NCBI GenBank assembly: GCA_902554765.1
Contig: CACDPY010000004.1
Span: forward strand, 1 to 57,412
From: an uncultured Pelagibacteraceae bacterium
Lineage (GTDB): Bacteria > Pseudomonadota > Alphaproteobacteria > Pelagibacterales > Pelagibacteraceae
Length of the DNA: 57,412 nucleotides
Reading direction: 5' to 3'
Part shown: positions 8,095-16,868 of the stretch, in pieces
Position numbering within the stretch: position 1 is the stretch's first letter
How the letters are laid out: each line of letters starts with the position of its first letter
Translations under genes and position numbers: made by a program
Notes under the pieces: generated by a model
Database searches by the model: none
What the model was told of the DNA's origin: nothing
What the model saw: only the letters and a program-made list of their open reading frames with translations

Positions 8095-9161
8095 CTATTA
8101 TTAATTAATCTTTGTCTTAAATGATCAATTGGAACCGCTGAGCCATTTAAATTATAGTGCCAATAAGTCCATCCATTACAGCTTTCAGCACCCAAAATTG
8201 TAGCCGCCACTTTATGTATTGAGCCCTCTGTTTGTGCATGTTTTATACTTCCATCAGCCATAATTTTTGCACTGATTTTCTTTTTATTATCAAAAATAGT
8301 TGTACCTGGTTTTATTATTCCTAATTCAACTAATGAACCAAAAGGTATTCTCGGTTTTGATCTATTATTTTTTAGAGTATCTAGGTAATCATCTTCAATA
8401 GGTTTTGTATTTTTCAATCTCTGTTCTGCAGCTTTAAAATAAGTTTTTTCTTTTTCTATGCCATAATAATTTCTACCTAATTTTTTTGCAACTGCTGCTG
8501 TTGTTCCGGAACCTAAAAACGGGTCTAAAATAAGATCATCTTTATTTGAGGTTGCTAATAAAATTCTATGAAGTAGAGCTTCGGGTTTTTGAGTTGAATG
8601 TACTTTTTTTCCGTTATTTTTTAGTCTTTCAGATCCATTGCAAATTGGAAGATCCCAATTAGATCTCATTTGGAGATCGTCATTTAAACATTTTAAAGAT
8701 TGGTAGTTAAAAGTATATTTTGATTTTTCTGACTTTGATGCCCAAATTAATGTTTCGTGAGCATTAGTAAATCTTGTTCCTCTAAAATTTGGCATTGGGT
8801 TTTTTTTATTCCAAATAACATCATTTAAAATCCAAAAGCCCAAATTTTGAATTGTAGTACCAACTCTAAAAATATTGTGATAACTACCAATTACCCAAAT
8901 TGCTCCATTTTTTTTTAAAATTCTTTTACATTCATTTAGCCAAGCGTAAGTAAAGTCATCGTATTTTTTAAAACTTTCAAATTGATCCCACTTATCATTT
9001 ACTGCACTTACTTTAGATCTATCCGGTCTGGTTAATTCATTTTTTAACTGTAAGTTGTATGGTGGGTCTGCAAAAACCAGATCAAATGATTCATTAGGAA
9101 TTTTTTTTAATTCCTCAAGGCTATTTCCGTTTATTAATTTATCTTTAAAATTAAAAGTCAT
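8091..9161 (-). CDS. ccrM: Cell-cycle DNA adenine methyltransferase CcrM (GANTC)
   Basis: N6-adenine methyltransferase, 356 aa. The catalytic motif IV DPPY lies at residues 32-35 and the SAM-binding motif I DPFLGSGTT near 217, giving the beta-class motif order. The C-terminal extension of about 90 residues (VELGIIKPGTTIF ... GAESCNGWTYWHY) is characteristic of CcrM rather than of restriction-linked enzymes. The family methylates adenine in GANTC once per replication round and controls cell-cycle genes in alphaproteobacteria. No partner restriction gene is adjacent. Its 118-bp upstream region carries two GATTC sites and an inverted repeat. Confidence 0.95.
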   Translation of the reverse strand: MTFNFKDKLINGNSLEELKKIPNESFDLVFADPPYNLQLKNELTRPDRSKVSAVNDKWDQFESFKKYDDFTYAWLNECKRILKKNGAIWVIGSYHNIFRVGTTIQNLGFWILNDVIWNKKNPMPNFRGTRFTNAHETLIWASKSEKSKYTFNYQSLKCLNDDLQMRSNWDLPICNGSERLKNNGKKVHSTQKPEALLHRILLATSNKDDLILDPFLGSGTTAAVAKKLGRNYYGIEKEKTYFKAAEQRLKNTKPIEDDYLDTLKNNRSKPRIPFGSLVELGIIKPGTTIFDNKKKISAKIMADGSIKHAQTEGSIHKVAATILGAESCNGWTYWHYNLNGSAVPIDHLRQRLINNS

Positions 9162-9188
9162 TTGTAAAAATAAATTAGACTCTAAAAA

Positions 9189-9242
9189 GATTCCTGGGTC
9201 AACCTAGGATTGAATTATATAGATTCAAATTGTGTAACAATT
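9189..9242 (-). promoter_or_regulatory. Candidate ccrM promoter with two GANTC sites and an 18-bp inverted repeat
   Basis: Read on the minus strand, TATAAT (9214-9219) makes a good -10 and TTGTTA (9235-9240) a weaker -35 with a 15-base spacer. GANTC sites lie at 9222-9226, between the two boxes, and at 9189-9193, in the leader. An imperfect palindrome TCCTGGGTCAACCTAGGA (9192-9209) covers the expected transcription start. CcrM methylates GANTC, so methylation feedback on its own gene is plausible by analogy with Caulobacter, where the ccrM promoter also carries GANTC sites. Promoter boxes are by-eye calls. Confidence 0.5.
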
Positions 9243-9279
9243 TTTAGTGATAACAATATATTGTGTTTCTACGTGAAAC

Positions 9280-9840
9280 CTATTTTATTTTATTAATTGG
9301 TGAAAAAGTTTTTCTGTGTTGATTTGTAATACCTAAGGTTTTAATGGCTCTTAAATGTTGCTTAGTTCCATATCCATAATTTTGATCCCAACAATAACCT
9401 TTAAATTTTTTTCCTAAGGTAGTTATCACTTTATCACGTGTAACTTTTGCAATAATTGATGCCGCAGAAATTGATGGTACTTTTTGATCACCTTTTACTA
9501 TTGATCTAAGATTGTAATTTTTTATCTCTGGCAACTTATTTCCATCAATTAAAACTAGTGATGGTTTTTTTTCGAGTTTTTTAATAGCTCTTTTCATTGC
9601 CAATAAACTTGCCTGGAGAACATTTATTTTTTCAATTTCTTTTACAGACGCTTTTCCTATTGCCCAAATAGAATTTTCCTTGATATATTTTGACAAAATT
9701 TCTCTCTTAGCTTTTGTTAAACTTTTGGAGTCTTTTAGTATTTTTTTGTTTACAGATTTATTTAAAATAACAGCTGCAGCATAAACTGGTCCAATTAAAC
9801 TACCTCGACCAACTTCATCAACTCCAGCAATAATTTTCAT
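9280..9840 (-). CDS. rnhB: Ribonuclease HII
   Basis: Cleaves the RNA strand of RNA-DNA hybrids and starts removal of misincorporated ribonucleotides; 186 aa. The metal-binding Asp-Glu pair is in the family opening IAGVDEVGRGSLIGPV, and the later acidic residues are in LVLIDGNK (about residue 99) and further downstream. The length is short but within the range of compact RNase HII proteins. Its ATG overlaps the stop of the upstream uracil-DNA glycosylase by one base, making a two-gene repair unit. Confidence 0.95.
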   Translation of the reverse strand: MKIIAGVDEVGRGSLIGPVYAAAVILNKSVNKKILKDSKSLTKAKREILSKYIKENSIWAIGKASVKEIEKINVLQASLLAMKRAIKKLEKKPSLVLIDGNKLPEIKNYNLRSIVKGDQKVPSISAASIIAKVTRDKVITTLGKKFKGYCWDQNYGYGTKQHLRAIKTLGITNQHRKTFSPINKIK

Positions 9841-10559
9841 CAGATCTTAATATTTAGGTCTCGAATCTTTTTTTGGATTTTCTTCAAATCCTCCCAAGAA
9901 TATTTTTTGTTATCTGGGTATCTAATTAAATAAGAAGGACTAAAGGTAATCATTATTGGAAAAGTTTTGTTTCTTAAGATGATCTCTTTCCATTTGCCTC
10001 TTTCTTTTGAAATTTGGCCATTCAAACCAGTAACTGCTTCCATTGCTGTGCCACCCATTAAAATAATAATTTTTGGATTTATAATCGATATGTGTTCTTT
10101 CAAAAATATTGAATATCGTTTTATTTCTTTTGAGGTAGGCCTTCTATCTTCTGGTGGTCTAAAGTTAATTGAATATGATGTATATGCTTTTTCTATTTCG
10201 ATGTTAATAGCCTTTAACATCTTTTTTAGTAGTGCACCAATCTCACCTTGAAATGAATTACCTGAATCATCTTCAATTTTTCCTGGTGCTTCGCCAATAA
10301 ACATTATAGGACTATTAATGTCCCCATCACCAAGAATAAGATTTTTTGAATTATTTTTTAAATTACAATTTTCAATTGTATTTATTTTTTCTCTTAGCCC
10401 TGATAACAGTTCAGTCTTATTTTCAGATGTATTTTCATCATTATTTTCAATTATCTTAAATCTATTTATTGGCTTATCACTGAAAATAAAGTCAGGTTCT
10501 ATTGTGTCCACTAACTCCTGAACATATTTGGCATTTTGATTTAAAGTCTTTTTAGTCAT
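9840..10559 (-). CDS. Uracil-DNA glycosylase family protein (family 4-like)
   Basis: Protein of 239 aa with the uracil-DNA glycosylase superfamily core: FIGEAPGKIEDDSGNSFQGEIGALL (motif A with GEAPG) begins near residue 92, then SINFRPPEDRRPTSKEI, and IILMGGTAMEAVTG. It probably excises uracil formed by cytosine deamination. Ordinary family 4 enzymes hold a [4Fe-4S] cluster through four cysteines. Here I find a single Cys in the region (ENCNLK), and the helix before NPKIIILMGG lacks the others, so the cluster is probably absent. The N-terminal 75 residues are low in complexity. It is the first gene of a unit with rnhB. Confidence 0.8.
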   Translation of the reverse strand: MTKKTLNQNAKYVQELVDTIEPDFIFSDKPINRFKIIENNDENTSENKTELLSGLREKINTIENCNLKNNSKNLILGDGDINSPIMFIGEAPGKIEDDSGNSFQGEIGALLKKMLKAINIEIEKAYTSYSINFRPPEDRRPTSKEIKRYSIFLKEHISIINPKIIILMGGTAMEAVTGLNGQISKERGKWKEIILRNKTFPIMITFSPSYLIRYPDNKKYSWEDLKKIQKKIRDLNIKI

Positions 10560-10572
10560 AAAGTATTAAAAA

Positions 10573-12258
10573 ATGTTATTTAAAAAAACTATATTAATCT
10601 TAATTTTTTTTATATCCTACCAGACACCTTTATATTCTAAAAGCAATAGTTCAAATAATTTTGATACTAAAAATTTTTCAAAATATTTTTCTGGTATTGT
10701 AGCCTTTGAAAATAAAGATAATTTTAAAGCTTTAGAATTTTTTAATTCGTCTAAGATACTGCTCAGTGAGCATGACCCATATTTAAAAAGATATATTTAT
10801 TCTTTAATTTTAGAAAACAAAGTACCTCAAGCAATTAATATAATTAAAAATAATAAAGATAGAGAAAATGTGAATTTTTTTGATGCTAAGTTATTACTGA
10901 TTTTAGACAGTCTAAAGAAAAATGATTTTAAAAAAGCATATGCGCTTTTGAGTGACATGGAAAACCTAAGCAAAAAAAGCAGATTAAATTCAGCAATTTT
11001 AGAAAGTTTGAAAAAATATATTTATGTATTCAAAGAAAAAAAATTTTTAAATAACAATAAGACTCTAGGTAATTTATCAATCATATCGCAAACATTCCTT
11101 AAATGTTATTTAGAAGATAAAAATACAGATGCCTATTTTTCTAATTTAATTAATGATGTTGAAGCAGACTATTCTAGATATATTTTTTTTTATTTAAGTT
11201 ATTTAATAGAAAATAACAGATTAAAAGAGATAGAAAAAGTAATTGATGGCATTGATTATATAAATAGCACCTTACTATTATCTCAGGGAAAAGAGTGGAT
11301 AGAAAACAAGAACTCAGAGAAATTAACTCAAGTTTTTTCATGTAAAAATCATAACGATTTGGTAAGTGAGTTTCTATTTTTAATCTCTAACCTTTATTCA
11401 TCTCAAGACAATTTTATAAAATCAAATTTCTATCTAAATCTTTCAAATTTTTTGAATCCAAAATTTAAGTTTAATCTATCCTTGGTGGCTGAAAACCAAT
11501 ATCTAAATAAAGAATATAAAAAACTAAAAGGAACTCTTAAAAACTTTAAAAAAGAAGATAAATTCTATTATTGGTATCGAGTAAAAAAAGAAACGAAAAT
11601 CATTGCAAAGCTAAGAAATAATAAAGAATCTCTAAATTACATAACTGCAGAGTTCGATAAAATTGATAAGCCAAACAATAAAATGTTATTTGATGTTGCA
11701 AATTTTTACAAAAATTCAAAAGAATATGAAAAAGCAATAAAATTTTATACAAAAATTATTAATAATATAGATGAAGACTCTAAAATGTTGTCAGATCTTT
11801 TTTATAGAAGAGGCGGATGTTATGAACGGATGGGTGAATATCAAAAAGCAGATAATGATTTATTGCATTCTCTTAAAATCGAACCAGATGATGCATATGT
11901 TTTAAATTATCTTGCGTATTCCTGGCTTGAGAGAAATTTTAAAATTGATGAAGCAATCAAAATGCTTGAAACTGCTCATAAAATAGAAAGTGACGATCCT
12001 TACATTATTGACTCGATTGGTTGGGGTTATTATCTAGTCAATGATTACTATAAAGCTGAAAAGTTTTTAAAAAAAGCAGTCGAATTAATGCCAGACGATC
12101 CAATTGTAAATGATCATTATGGAGATATTTTGTGGAAATTAGATCGTAAAATTCAAGCAAGATATTTCTGGACAAATGTACTTAAGATGGATGATGCAGA
12201 GGAAGATATGATAAAAAAAATAAATATAAAAATGATTGAAGGCTTAAAAAAATCTTAA
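10573..12258 (+). CDS. Secreted tetratricopeptide-repeat protein
   Basis: Protein of 561 aa with an N-terminal signal peptide (LFKKTILILIFFISYQTPLYS). The first 350 residues are helical and poorly conserved. The C-terminal third contains clear TPR units, for example MLFDVANFYKNSKEYEKAIKFYTKI, RRGGCYERMGEYQKADNDLLHSL, and repeats ending SIGWGYYLVNDYYKAEKFLKKA. Similar TPR proteins sit upstream of ispE in many alphaproteobacteria; they are presumed to be periplasmic scaffolds and no function is established. The start is the ATG at 10573, 13 bp from the divergent UDG gene, so the two promoters must overlap coding sequence. It ends 1 bp before ispE. Confidence 0.75.
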   Translation: MLFKKTILILIFFISYQTPLYSKSNSSNNFDTKNFSKYFSGIVAFENKDNFKALEFFNSSKILLSEHDPYLKRYIYSLILENKVPQAINIIKNNKDRENVNFFDAKLLLILDSLKKNDFKKAYALLSDMENLSKKSRLNSAILESLKKYIYVFKEKKFLNNNKTLGNLSIISQTFLKCYLEDKNTDAYFSNLINDVEADYSRYIFFYLSYLIENNRLKEIEKVIDGIDYINSTLLLSQGKEWIENKNSEKLTQVFSCKNHNDLVSEFLFLISNLYSSQDNFIKSNFYLNLSNFLNPKFKFNLSLVAENQYLNKEYKKLKGTLKNFKKEDKFYYWYRVKKETKIIAKLRNNKESLNYITAEFDKIDKPNNKMLFDVANFYKNSKEYEKAIKFYTKIINNIDEDSKMLSDLFYRRGGCYERMGEYQKADNDLLHSLKIEPDDAYVLNYLAYSWLERNFKIDEAIKMLETAHKIESDDPYIIDSIGWGYYLVNDYYKAEKFLKKAVELMPDDPIVNDHYGDILWKLDRKIQARYFWTNVLKMDDAEEDMIKKINIKMIEGLKKS

Positions 12259-12259
12259 A

Positions 12260-13105
12260 ATGTCGTTCAGTCAAATCAAATCTTATGCCAAAATAAACTT
12301 AGCACTAAATATAGTTGGTAAAAAAACTAACTTACATAAAATTGAAAGTATTATAGCCTTTATTGACTTATATGATCTGATCTTGATTAAAAAAATTAAA
12401 TCAAAAAAAAATAATATTTCATTTTCTGGTAAATTCTCTGGAAATATAGGAAAAAAAAATACTGTTTCAGAATTAATGAAAATTCTAGAAAAAAAGAAAT
12501 TCCTTAAAGATAAAAAATTTCACATTAAAGTAGATAAACGAATTCCTTCCCAAGCAGGCCTTGGAGGTGGGTCCATGAATGCGGCAAGCATTTTGAAATA
12601 TTTTATAAAAAAAAAGATAATTAGAATAAAAAAAAAACAAATTCTTAAAATTTCAAGAATGATTGGATCAGATGTAATTTTAGGACTTAATCCCTTTAAT
12701 ACTATTTTGACCTCAAAAAATAAGATTAAGATATTTACTAAATATAAAAAAATTCATACTTTAATTGTTAAACCTAAATTTGGTTGTTCTACTAAAGAAA
12801 TATATTCAAAAGTAAAAAATTTTGAAAGACCAAAGTTTAATAGGCCAAATAGAAACATGTTTAACTTGGATTATTTAAAAAAAATGAATAACAACCTAGA
12901 ATTAATTGTATTTTCTAAATATCCCAATTTAAAAAAAATTAAATTATTTATAGAAAAATCATTAAATCCAGTATTTGTGAGAATGTCTGGATCTGGATCA
13001 GTTTTAGTTGCATATTTTCAATCAAAAAAAATATGTGAACTTGCAAAAAAAAAGTTTAATAAAAAATATAAAAATTACTGGTGTATAGCTTCAAAAACTA
13101 TATAA
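12260..13105 (+). CDS. ispE: 4-diphosphocytidyl-2-C-methyl-D-erythritol kinase
   Basis: GHMP-family kinase, 281 aa, that phosphorylates CDP-ME in the methylerythritol phosphate route to isoprenoids. The substrate loop SYAKINLALNIVGKKTNLHKI is at the N-terminus. The ATP-binding glycine loop PSQAGLGGGSMNAAS is near residue 95, and the C-terminal motif VRMSGSGSVLVAYF near 240. It is very Lys-rich, as expected from the base composition. It follows the TPR gene with a 1-bp gap and precedes tRNA-Gln by 33 bp. Its isoprenoid products would feed ubiquinone and any carotenoid made by the crtI-like enzyme. Confidence 0.95.
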   Translation: MSFSQIKSYAKINLALNIVGKKTNLHKIESIIAFIDLYDLILIKKIKSKKNNISFSGKFSGNIGKKNTVSELMKILEKKKFLKDKKFHIKVDKRIPSQAGLGGGSMNAASILKYFIKKKIIRIKKKQILKISRMIGSDVILGLNPFNTILTSKNKIKIFTKYKKIHTLIVKPKFGCSTKEIYSKVKNFERPKFNRPNRNMFNLDYLKKMNNNLELIVFSKYPNLKKIKLFIEKSLNPVFVRMSGSGSVLVAYFQSKKICELAKKKFNKKYKNYWCIASKTI

Positions 13106-13138
13106 ATTTTAATTTTTTATGTTATACGAACTAAACAT

Positions 13139-13212
13139 TGGGGCGTAGCCAAGCGGTAAGGCACGGGTTTTTGGTACCTGCATCCTAGGTTCGAATCCTA
13201 GCGCCCCAGCCA
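13139..13212 (+). tRNA. tRNA-Gln (anticodon TTG)
   Basis: A 74-nt cloverleaf with the 3' CCA encoded. The acceptor stem pairs TGGGGCG (13139-13145) with CGCCCCA (13202-13208), including the weak T1-A72 pair typical of tRNA-Gln. The D-loop has GG, the anticodon loop TTTTGGT gives TTG, and the T-loop is canonical (TTCGAAT). The discriminator is G. The cca gene begins only four bases after the CCA end. Confidence 0.97.
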
Positions 13213-13215
13213 AAT

Positions 13216-14490
13216 ATGAAAAGCTTATTAAATAAAATATTTTTTAGATCAAATAATTTAGATTATATAAGTAGAAATATAAAATCTTTAACAACCAAAA
13301 CGTCTGCATATAAAATTTTTGAAGCAATAAATTCTTTTTCGTCAGAAAGTGAAATAAGATATGTCGGAGGTTGTATACGTAAAATAATTAGCAAAGAAGA
13401 AGTTGATGATATCGATTTAGCAACTAATTTGGACCCAAAGCAGGTCTGCGATGCTCTGAAAATTAATAATATTAAATTTTATGAAACTGGCATTGAACAT
13501 GGAACTGTTACCGCCATAGTCGATAAGCAAAAATTTGAAATAACAACTTTAAGAGAAGATATATTTACAGATGGAAGACATGCAAAAGTAAAATTCTCCA
13601 AAAATTGGAAAGAAGATTCTTTGCGAAGAGATTTTACAATTAATTCAATTTATTCAGATGGAGATGGAAACTTGTTTGATCCAAATGATGGTAAAAAAGA
13701 TTTGGAAAATGGTTTAGTAGTTTTTATTGGTGAACCAGATAAAAGAATAAAAGAGGATTATTTAAGAATATTAAGATACATAAGGTTTTTTGTAAATTAC
13801 TCAAAAAAACACCACAACACTGAAATAATTAAAAAATTAAAAATAAACATTGGTGGAATCTCAAAATTGTCAAAAGAAAGATTATTAGATGAACTGAAAA
13901 AAATATCTCAATTATCAACTTTAGAAAACTTAGCAAAGGATAAAGTGAGTTTAGATTTATTTAAAATGATTTTTCCTGAATTAAAAAACCTAAATATGTT
14001 CTTAAAATTAAGCCCAGCAAAAAAAAAAATAATGCAAGAAACAGATTTTATTTTTTTATTATCTTTAATGATAATTGATACAACAGATAATGCTGATTAT
14101 TTTTTATATAAATTTAATATTTCAAAAAAAAATCAAAAAAGAATTAAGATTATTGATAGTTTTTTTAAAGAAAATGAAAAATTAATTAAAATTAACGAAA
14201 GAAACTTAAATAAAATTTTTTACTATGAGGGTAAACAGGCTGTTATAGATATTTTAAATTTTAAACTAGTCAAATCAAAAAAATTTGAAAACACCATTCT
14301 AGAATTGATCGAATTATATAAAAAAAAGTTAGTACCTATAATGCCAATCGGTGCTGATATTTTGATGACAAAATATAATATTCCTCAAGGACAACAGCTA
14401 GGTGAAAAACTAAAAACAATTGAGCAAGAGTGGGTTAAAAATAATTTTAAAATCTCTGATCAGCAAGTCGATAATATTGTTAATAATTAA
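13216..14490 (+). CDS. cca: CCA tRNA nucleotidyltransferase / poly(A) polymerase family
   Basis: Class II nucleotidyltransferase, 424 aa, that adds or repairs the tRNA 3' CCA. The head contains YVGGCIRK followed by the metal-binding pair in DDIDLATN (about residue 73). The later segments [15 protein letters not shown] and [13 protein letters not shown] are family motifs, and [13 protein letters not shown] marks the neck helix. The C-terminal body is diverged and Lys-rich. Whether it adds CCA or only polyadenylates cannot be decided by eye, but the nearby tRNAs encode CCA, so repair is the likely need. It is probably co-transcribed with tRNA-Gln, and its stop overlaps the greA stop in a TTAA. 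Confidence 0.92.
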   Translation: MKSLLNKIFFRSNNLDYISRNIKSLTTKTSAYKIFEAINSFSSESEIRYVGGCIRKIISKEEVDDIDLATNLDPKQVCDALKINNIKFYETGIEHGTVTAIVDKQKFEITTLREDIFTDGRHAKVKFSKNWKEDSLRRDFTINSIYSDGDGNLFDPNDGKKDLENGLVVFIGEPDKRIKEDYLRILRYIRFFVNYSKKHHNTEIIKKLKINIGGISKLSKERLLDELKKISQLSTLENLAKDKVSLDLFKMIFPELKNLNMFLKLSPAKKKIMQETDFIFLLSLMIIDTTDNADYFLYKFNISKKNQKRIKIIDSFFKENEKLIKINERNLNKIFYYEGKQAVIDILNFKLVKSKKFENTILELIELYKKKLVPIMPIGADILMTKYNIPQGQQLGEKLKTIEQEWVKNNFKISDQQVDNIVNN

Positions 14491-14963
14491 ATATATTTAA
14501 CATCTTTAATTTCAAAATTTTTTACACCAGCTGGAGTTTTTATCTCAACTAAATCATTTTTGTTTTTCCCAATTAAACCTTTACCAATTGGTGATTTAAA
14601 ATAAATCAATTTTTGTTTAAGGTCAGCTTCATCTTTTCCTACAATTTTATAACTAATTTTTTCCTGTGTATCTAAATTTTCGAGAAAAACAGTTGAACCA
14701 AAAATTATTTTACCTTCATTGCTTAACTTAGTAACATCAATCACATTAGCCCTAGCAATAATATCATTTATTTCAGTTATACGACCTTCATTGTGAGATT
14801 GTTCTTCTTTAGCAGCATGATACTCAGCATTTTCCTTTAGATCACCGTGTGATCTTGCTTCTGCTATTGCAGCTACAATTTCAGGTCTTTTTTTTTCTTT
14901 TAAAAAAACTAATTCTTCTTTTAGTCTATTTAGTCCATTTAAAGTAATTGGTTCTTTATCCAT
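14487..14963 (-). CDS. greA: Transcription elongation factor GreA
   Basis: Rescues backtracked RNA polymerase by stimulating transcript cleavage; 158 aa, normal length. The N-terminal coiled coil carries the family segment [16 protein letters not shown] with the acidic tip residues (D and E) that reach the polymerase active site. The C-terminal FKBP-like domain contains [23 protein letters not shown]. It is the last gene of a trmL-hemF-greA run, starting one base after the hemF stop. Confidence 0.97.
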   Translation of the reverse strand: MDKEPITLNGLNRLKEELVFLKEKKRPEIVAAIAEARSHGDLKENAEYHAAKEEQSHNEGRITEINDIIARANVIDVTKLSNEGKIIFGSTVFLENLDTQEKISYKIVGKDEADLKQKLIYFKSPIGKGLIGKNKNDLVEIKTPAGVKNFEIKDVKYI

Positions 14964-14964
14964 T

Positions 14965-15792
14965 TTATTTCCATTTTGCCAAAGGTGGTAATGACATTAA
15001 TATAGCTTCGACATTTCCTCCTGTTTGCAATCCAAATTTTGTACCCCTGTCATATAACAAGTTAAATTCTGCATATCTCCCTCTTTTAACATATTGCACT
15101 TCTTTATCTCTCGAGGTCCATTTTTTATTAATTTTTTTTTGAATAATTTTATTAAAAATGAATTGAAAAGTAACACCTAGATCTCTAACAAATTTAAAAT
15201 CTTTTTCAAAATTATTTTTTTTGTAATCAAAAAAAATACCACCTATACCTCTAGGCTCTTTTCTATGAGACAAATAAAAATAATCATCACACCATTTTTT
15301 ATATTTTTTATAATAATTTTTATTATGTCGATTACACATTTCTTTTAATATTTTATGAAAATCTTTTTTTTCATTTTTATCTATTTTTGAAGGGGTTACA
15401 TCCATTCCTCCACCAAACCAATTTTGTTGTGTGCATATATACCTTGTATTAAAATGCATAGCAGGGATTAATGGATTTTTCATGTGCATAACAACAGAAA
15501 TTCCAGATGCCCAAAAATTTGGATTTTTTTGTGCTCCTGGTATATTTTTTTTAAAGTTTTTTGGAAATTTTCCATAAACTTTTGAAAAGTTAACTCCAAC
15601 TTTTTCAAAAATTTTCCCGTTTTGCAATATTCTAAATTCTCCACCACCTTCATCTTTTTTAATATTTCTTTTCCATGCTGTTGACTTGAAGTGAAACTTG
15701 TTCTTCTCAATTTTGCAAATATTATCACAAATTGCATTTTGTAGAATTTTAAACCAATTACTTGTGAGATCTTTTTTAGTTTCTAGGTTCAT
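14965..15792 (-). CDS. hemF: Oxygen-dependent coproporphyrinogen III oxidase
   Basis: Aerobic haem-synthesis enzyme, 275 aa, that decarboxylates two propionates of coproporphyrinogen III using O2. Family segments are clear: [36 protein letters not shown], and the C-terminal [33 protein letters not shown]. The protein is somewhat shorter than the enterobacterial enzyme (about 300 aa). It overlaps trmL by 4 bp. Haem would supply the cytochromes b and c1 encoded divergently from trmL, and dependence on O2 fits a surface-ocean lifestyle. Confidence 0.96.
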   Translation of the reverse strand: MNLETKKDLTSNWFKILQNAICDNICKIEKNKFHFKSTAWKRNIKKDEGGGEFRILQNGKIFEKVGVNFSKVYGKFPKNFKKNIPGAQKNPNFWASGISVVMHMKNPLIPAMHFNTRYICTQQNWFGGGMDVTPSKIDKNEKKDFHKILKEMCNRHNKNYYKKYKKWCDDYFYLSHRKEPRGIGGIFFDYKKNNFEKDFKFVRDLGVTFQFIFNKIIQKKINKKWTSRDKEVQYVKRGRYAEFNLLYDRGTKFGLQTGGNVEAILMSLPPLAKWK

Positions 15793-16262
15793 ATTAAATT
15801 AATTTGTTTTAAACTCTCAGCTAGAATAATTGCAACTGATGAGGAAATATTAAGTGAACGTTTATCATTTTTCATAGGTATTTTTAATCGATCTTTAACT
15901 AATTCATGCACACTTTTAGGCACTCCAGCACTTTCCCTACCAAATAAAATTGTATCATTTTTATCAAATTTAAACTTTGTATAGGATATAGATGCTTTAG
16001 TTGTCATCAATATAATTCTTTGATTCTTTTTAATTTTAAAAAATTCTTCTGAGCTTTTATAAAATTTAATATCTTTTTCATTCATATAATCCATTACAAC
16101 CCTTTTAAATCTCTTATCATTCAATAAAAATCCACAGGGCTCTATAATCTCTAATTTTGCACCCAAACAAGCGCAAGTTCTAATTATAGCTGCTGTATTT
16201 TGAGGAATATCTGGTTCAAATAATGCAATTTTGGGCCCAAGATATGTGAAATTCTGTGTCAT
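15789..16262 (-). CDS. trmL: tRNA (cytidine(34)-2'-O)-methyltransferase (SpoU family)
   Basis: SPOUT-fold methyltransferase, 157 aa, expected to 2'-O-methylate the wobble nucleotide of tRNA-Leu. It opens with IALFEPDIPQNTAAIIRTCACLG (motif 1 with the conserved Asn and Arg). It continues with DTILFGRESAGVPKSV (motif 2) and ends with RSLNISSSVAIILAESL (motif 3), the trefoil-knot SAM site. The short length without an extra RNA-binding domain matches TrmL rather than TrmH. It heads the hemF-greA unit and is divergent from petA across a 90-bp spacer. Confidence 0.92.
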   Translation of the reverse strand: MTQNFTYLGPKIALFEPDIPQNTAAIIRTCACLGAKLEIIEPCGFLLNDKRFKRVVMDYMNEKDIKFYKSSEEFFKIKKNQRIILMTTKASISYTKFKFDKNDTILFGRESAGVPKSVHELVKDRLKIPMKNDKRSLNISSSVAIILAESLKQINLI

Positions 16263-16305
16263 TCTATCAGTAGTAAAAATAGTATTTTATATTATATGAA
16301 ATCAT

Positions 16306-16335
16306 ATATTAAGTAGAAAAAATCAATATTAAGTA
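16306..16335. repeat. Direct repeat ATATTAAGTA, 20-bp period, upstream of petABC
   Basis: ATATTAAGTA occurs at 16306-16315 and again at 16326-16335, exactly 20 bases apart, in the 90-bp spacer between trmL and petA. Each copy is preceded by a similar ATCA-like tail. Same-face direct repeats are what a dimeric response regulator would use, and a PetR-like regulator is encoded in the window. This is inference; the region is AT-rich and chance is possible. Confidence 0.3.
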
Positions 16336-16352
16336 TATTTAATTAGAGACTA

Positions 16353-16862
16353 ATGTCAGAAAAAAAAACTAATAGAAGAGATTTCTTATTCACAGCAACT
16401 TATGCTGTAGGAGCAGTGGGTTTAGGAGCAACAGTTTGGCCTATGATTGACCAAATGAATCCAGACGCGTCAGTAAAGGCCTTGGCGAGTACAGAAGTGG
16501 ATGTGAGTTCAGTAACACCAGGAAAAACAATTACCGTTTTATGGAGAGGTAAACCAGTTTTTATTAGAAGAAGAACCCAAGATGAAATCACTGATGCCAG
16601 ATCAGTCAAGTTAGAAGATTTAAAAGATCCTCAAAAAGATGAAGATCGAGCTAAAGACCCAGAATGGCTAGTGATGCTTGGAGTTTGTACTCATTTAGGA
16701 TGTGTGCCTTTAGATCAAAAAGGTGATTATAATGGCTGGTTCTGCCCTTGTCATGGATCACACTACGATACATCGGGAAGAATTAGAAAAGGGCCGGCTC
16801 CGACTAATATGGAAGTTCCAAAATATGAATTTGTTAATGCTAATACTATTAAAATTGGATAG
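16353..16862 (+). CDS. petA: Ubiquinol-cytochrome c reductase, Rieske iron-sulfur subunit
   Basis: Rieske protein of the bc1 complex, 169 aa, passing electrons from ubiquinol to cytochrome c1. The N-terminus has a twin-arginine signal (NRRDFLF) leading into the single membrane anchor [16 protein letters not shown]. The [2Fe-2S] ligands are in CTHLGCVPL and CPCHGSHYD, with the cysteine pair that forms the stabilising disulfide. The C-terminus [15 protein letters not shown] is typical. It is first in petABC, 6 bp before petB. Confidence 0.98.
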   Translation: MSEKKTNRRDFLFTATYAVGAVGLGATVWPMIDQMNPDASVKALASTEVDVSSVTPGKTITVLWRGKPVFIRRRTQDEITDARSVKLEDLKDPQKDEDRAKDPEWLVMLGVCTHLGCVPLDQKGDYNGWFCPCHGSHYDTSGRIRKGPAPTNMEVPKYEFVNANTIKIG

Positions 16863-16868
16863 ATAATA

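Noticed and set aside
8091..9161. ccrM as part of a restriction-modification system
   Set aside because: There is no adjacent nuclease or specificity gene, and the C-terminal extension is that of the solitary cell-cycle methyltransferase.
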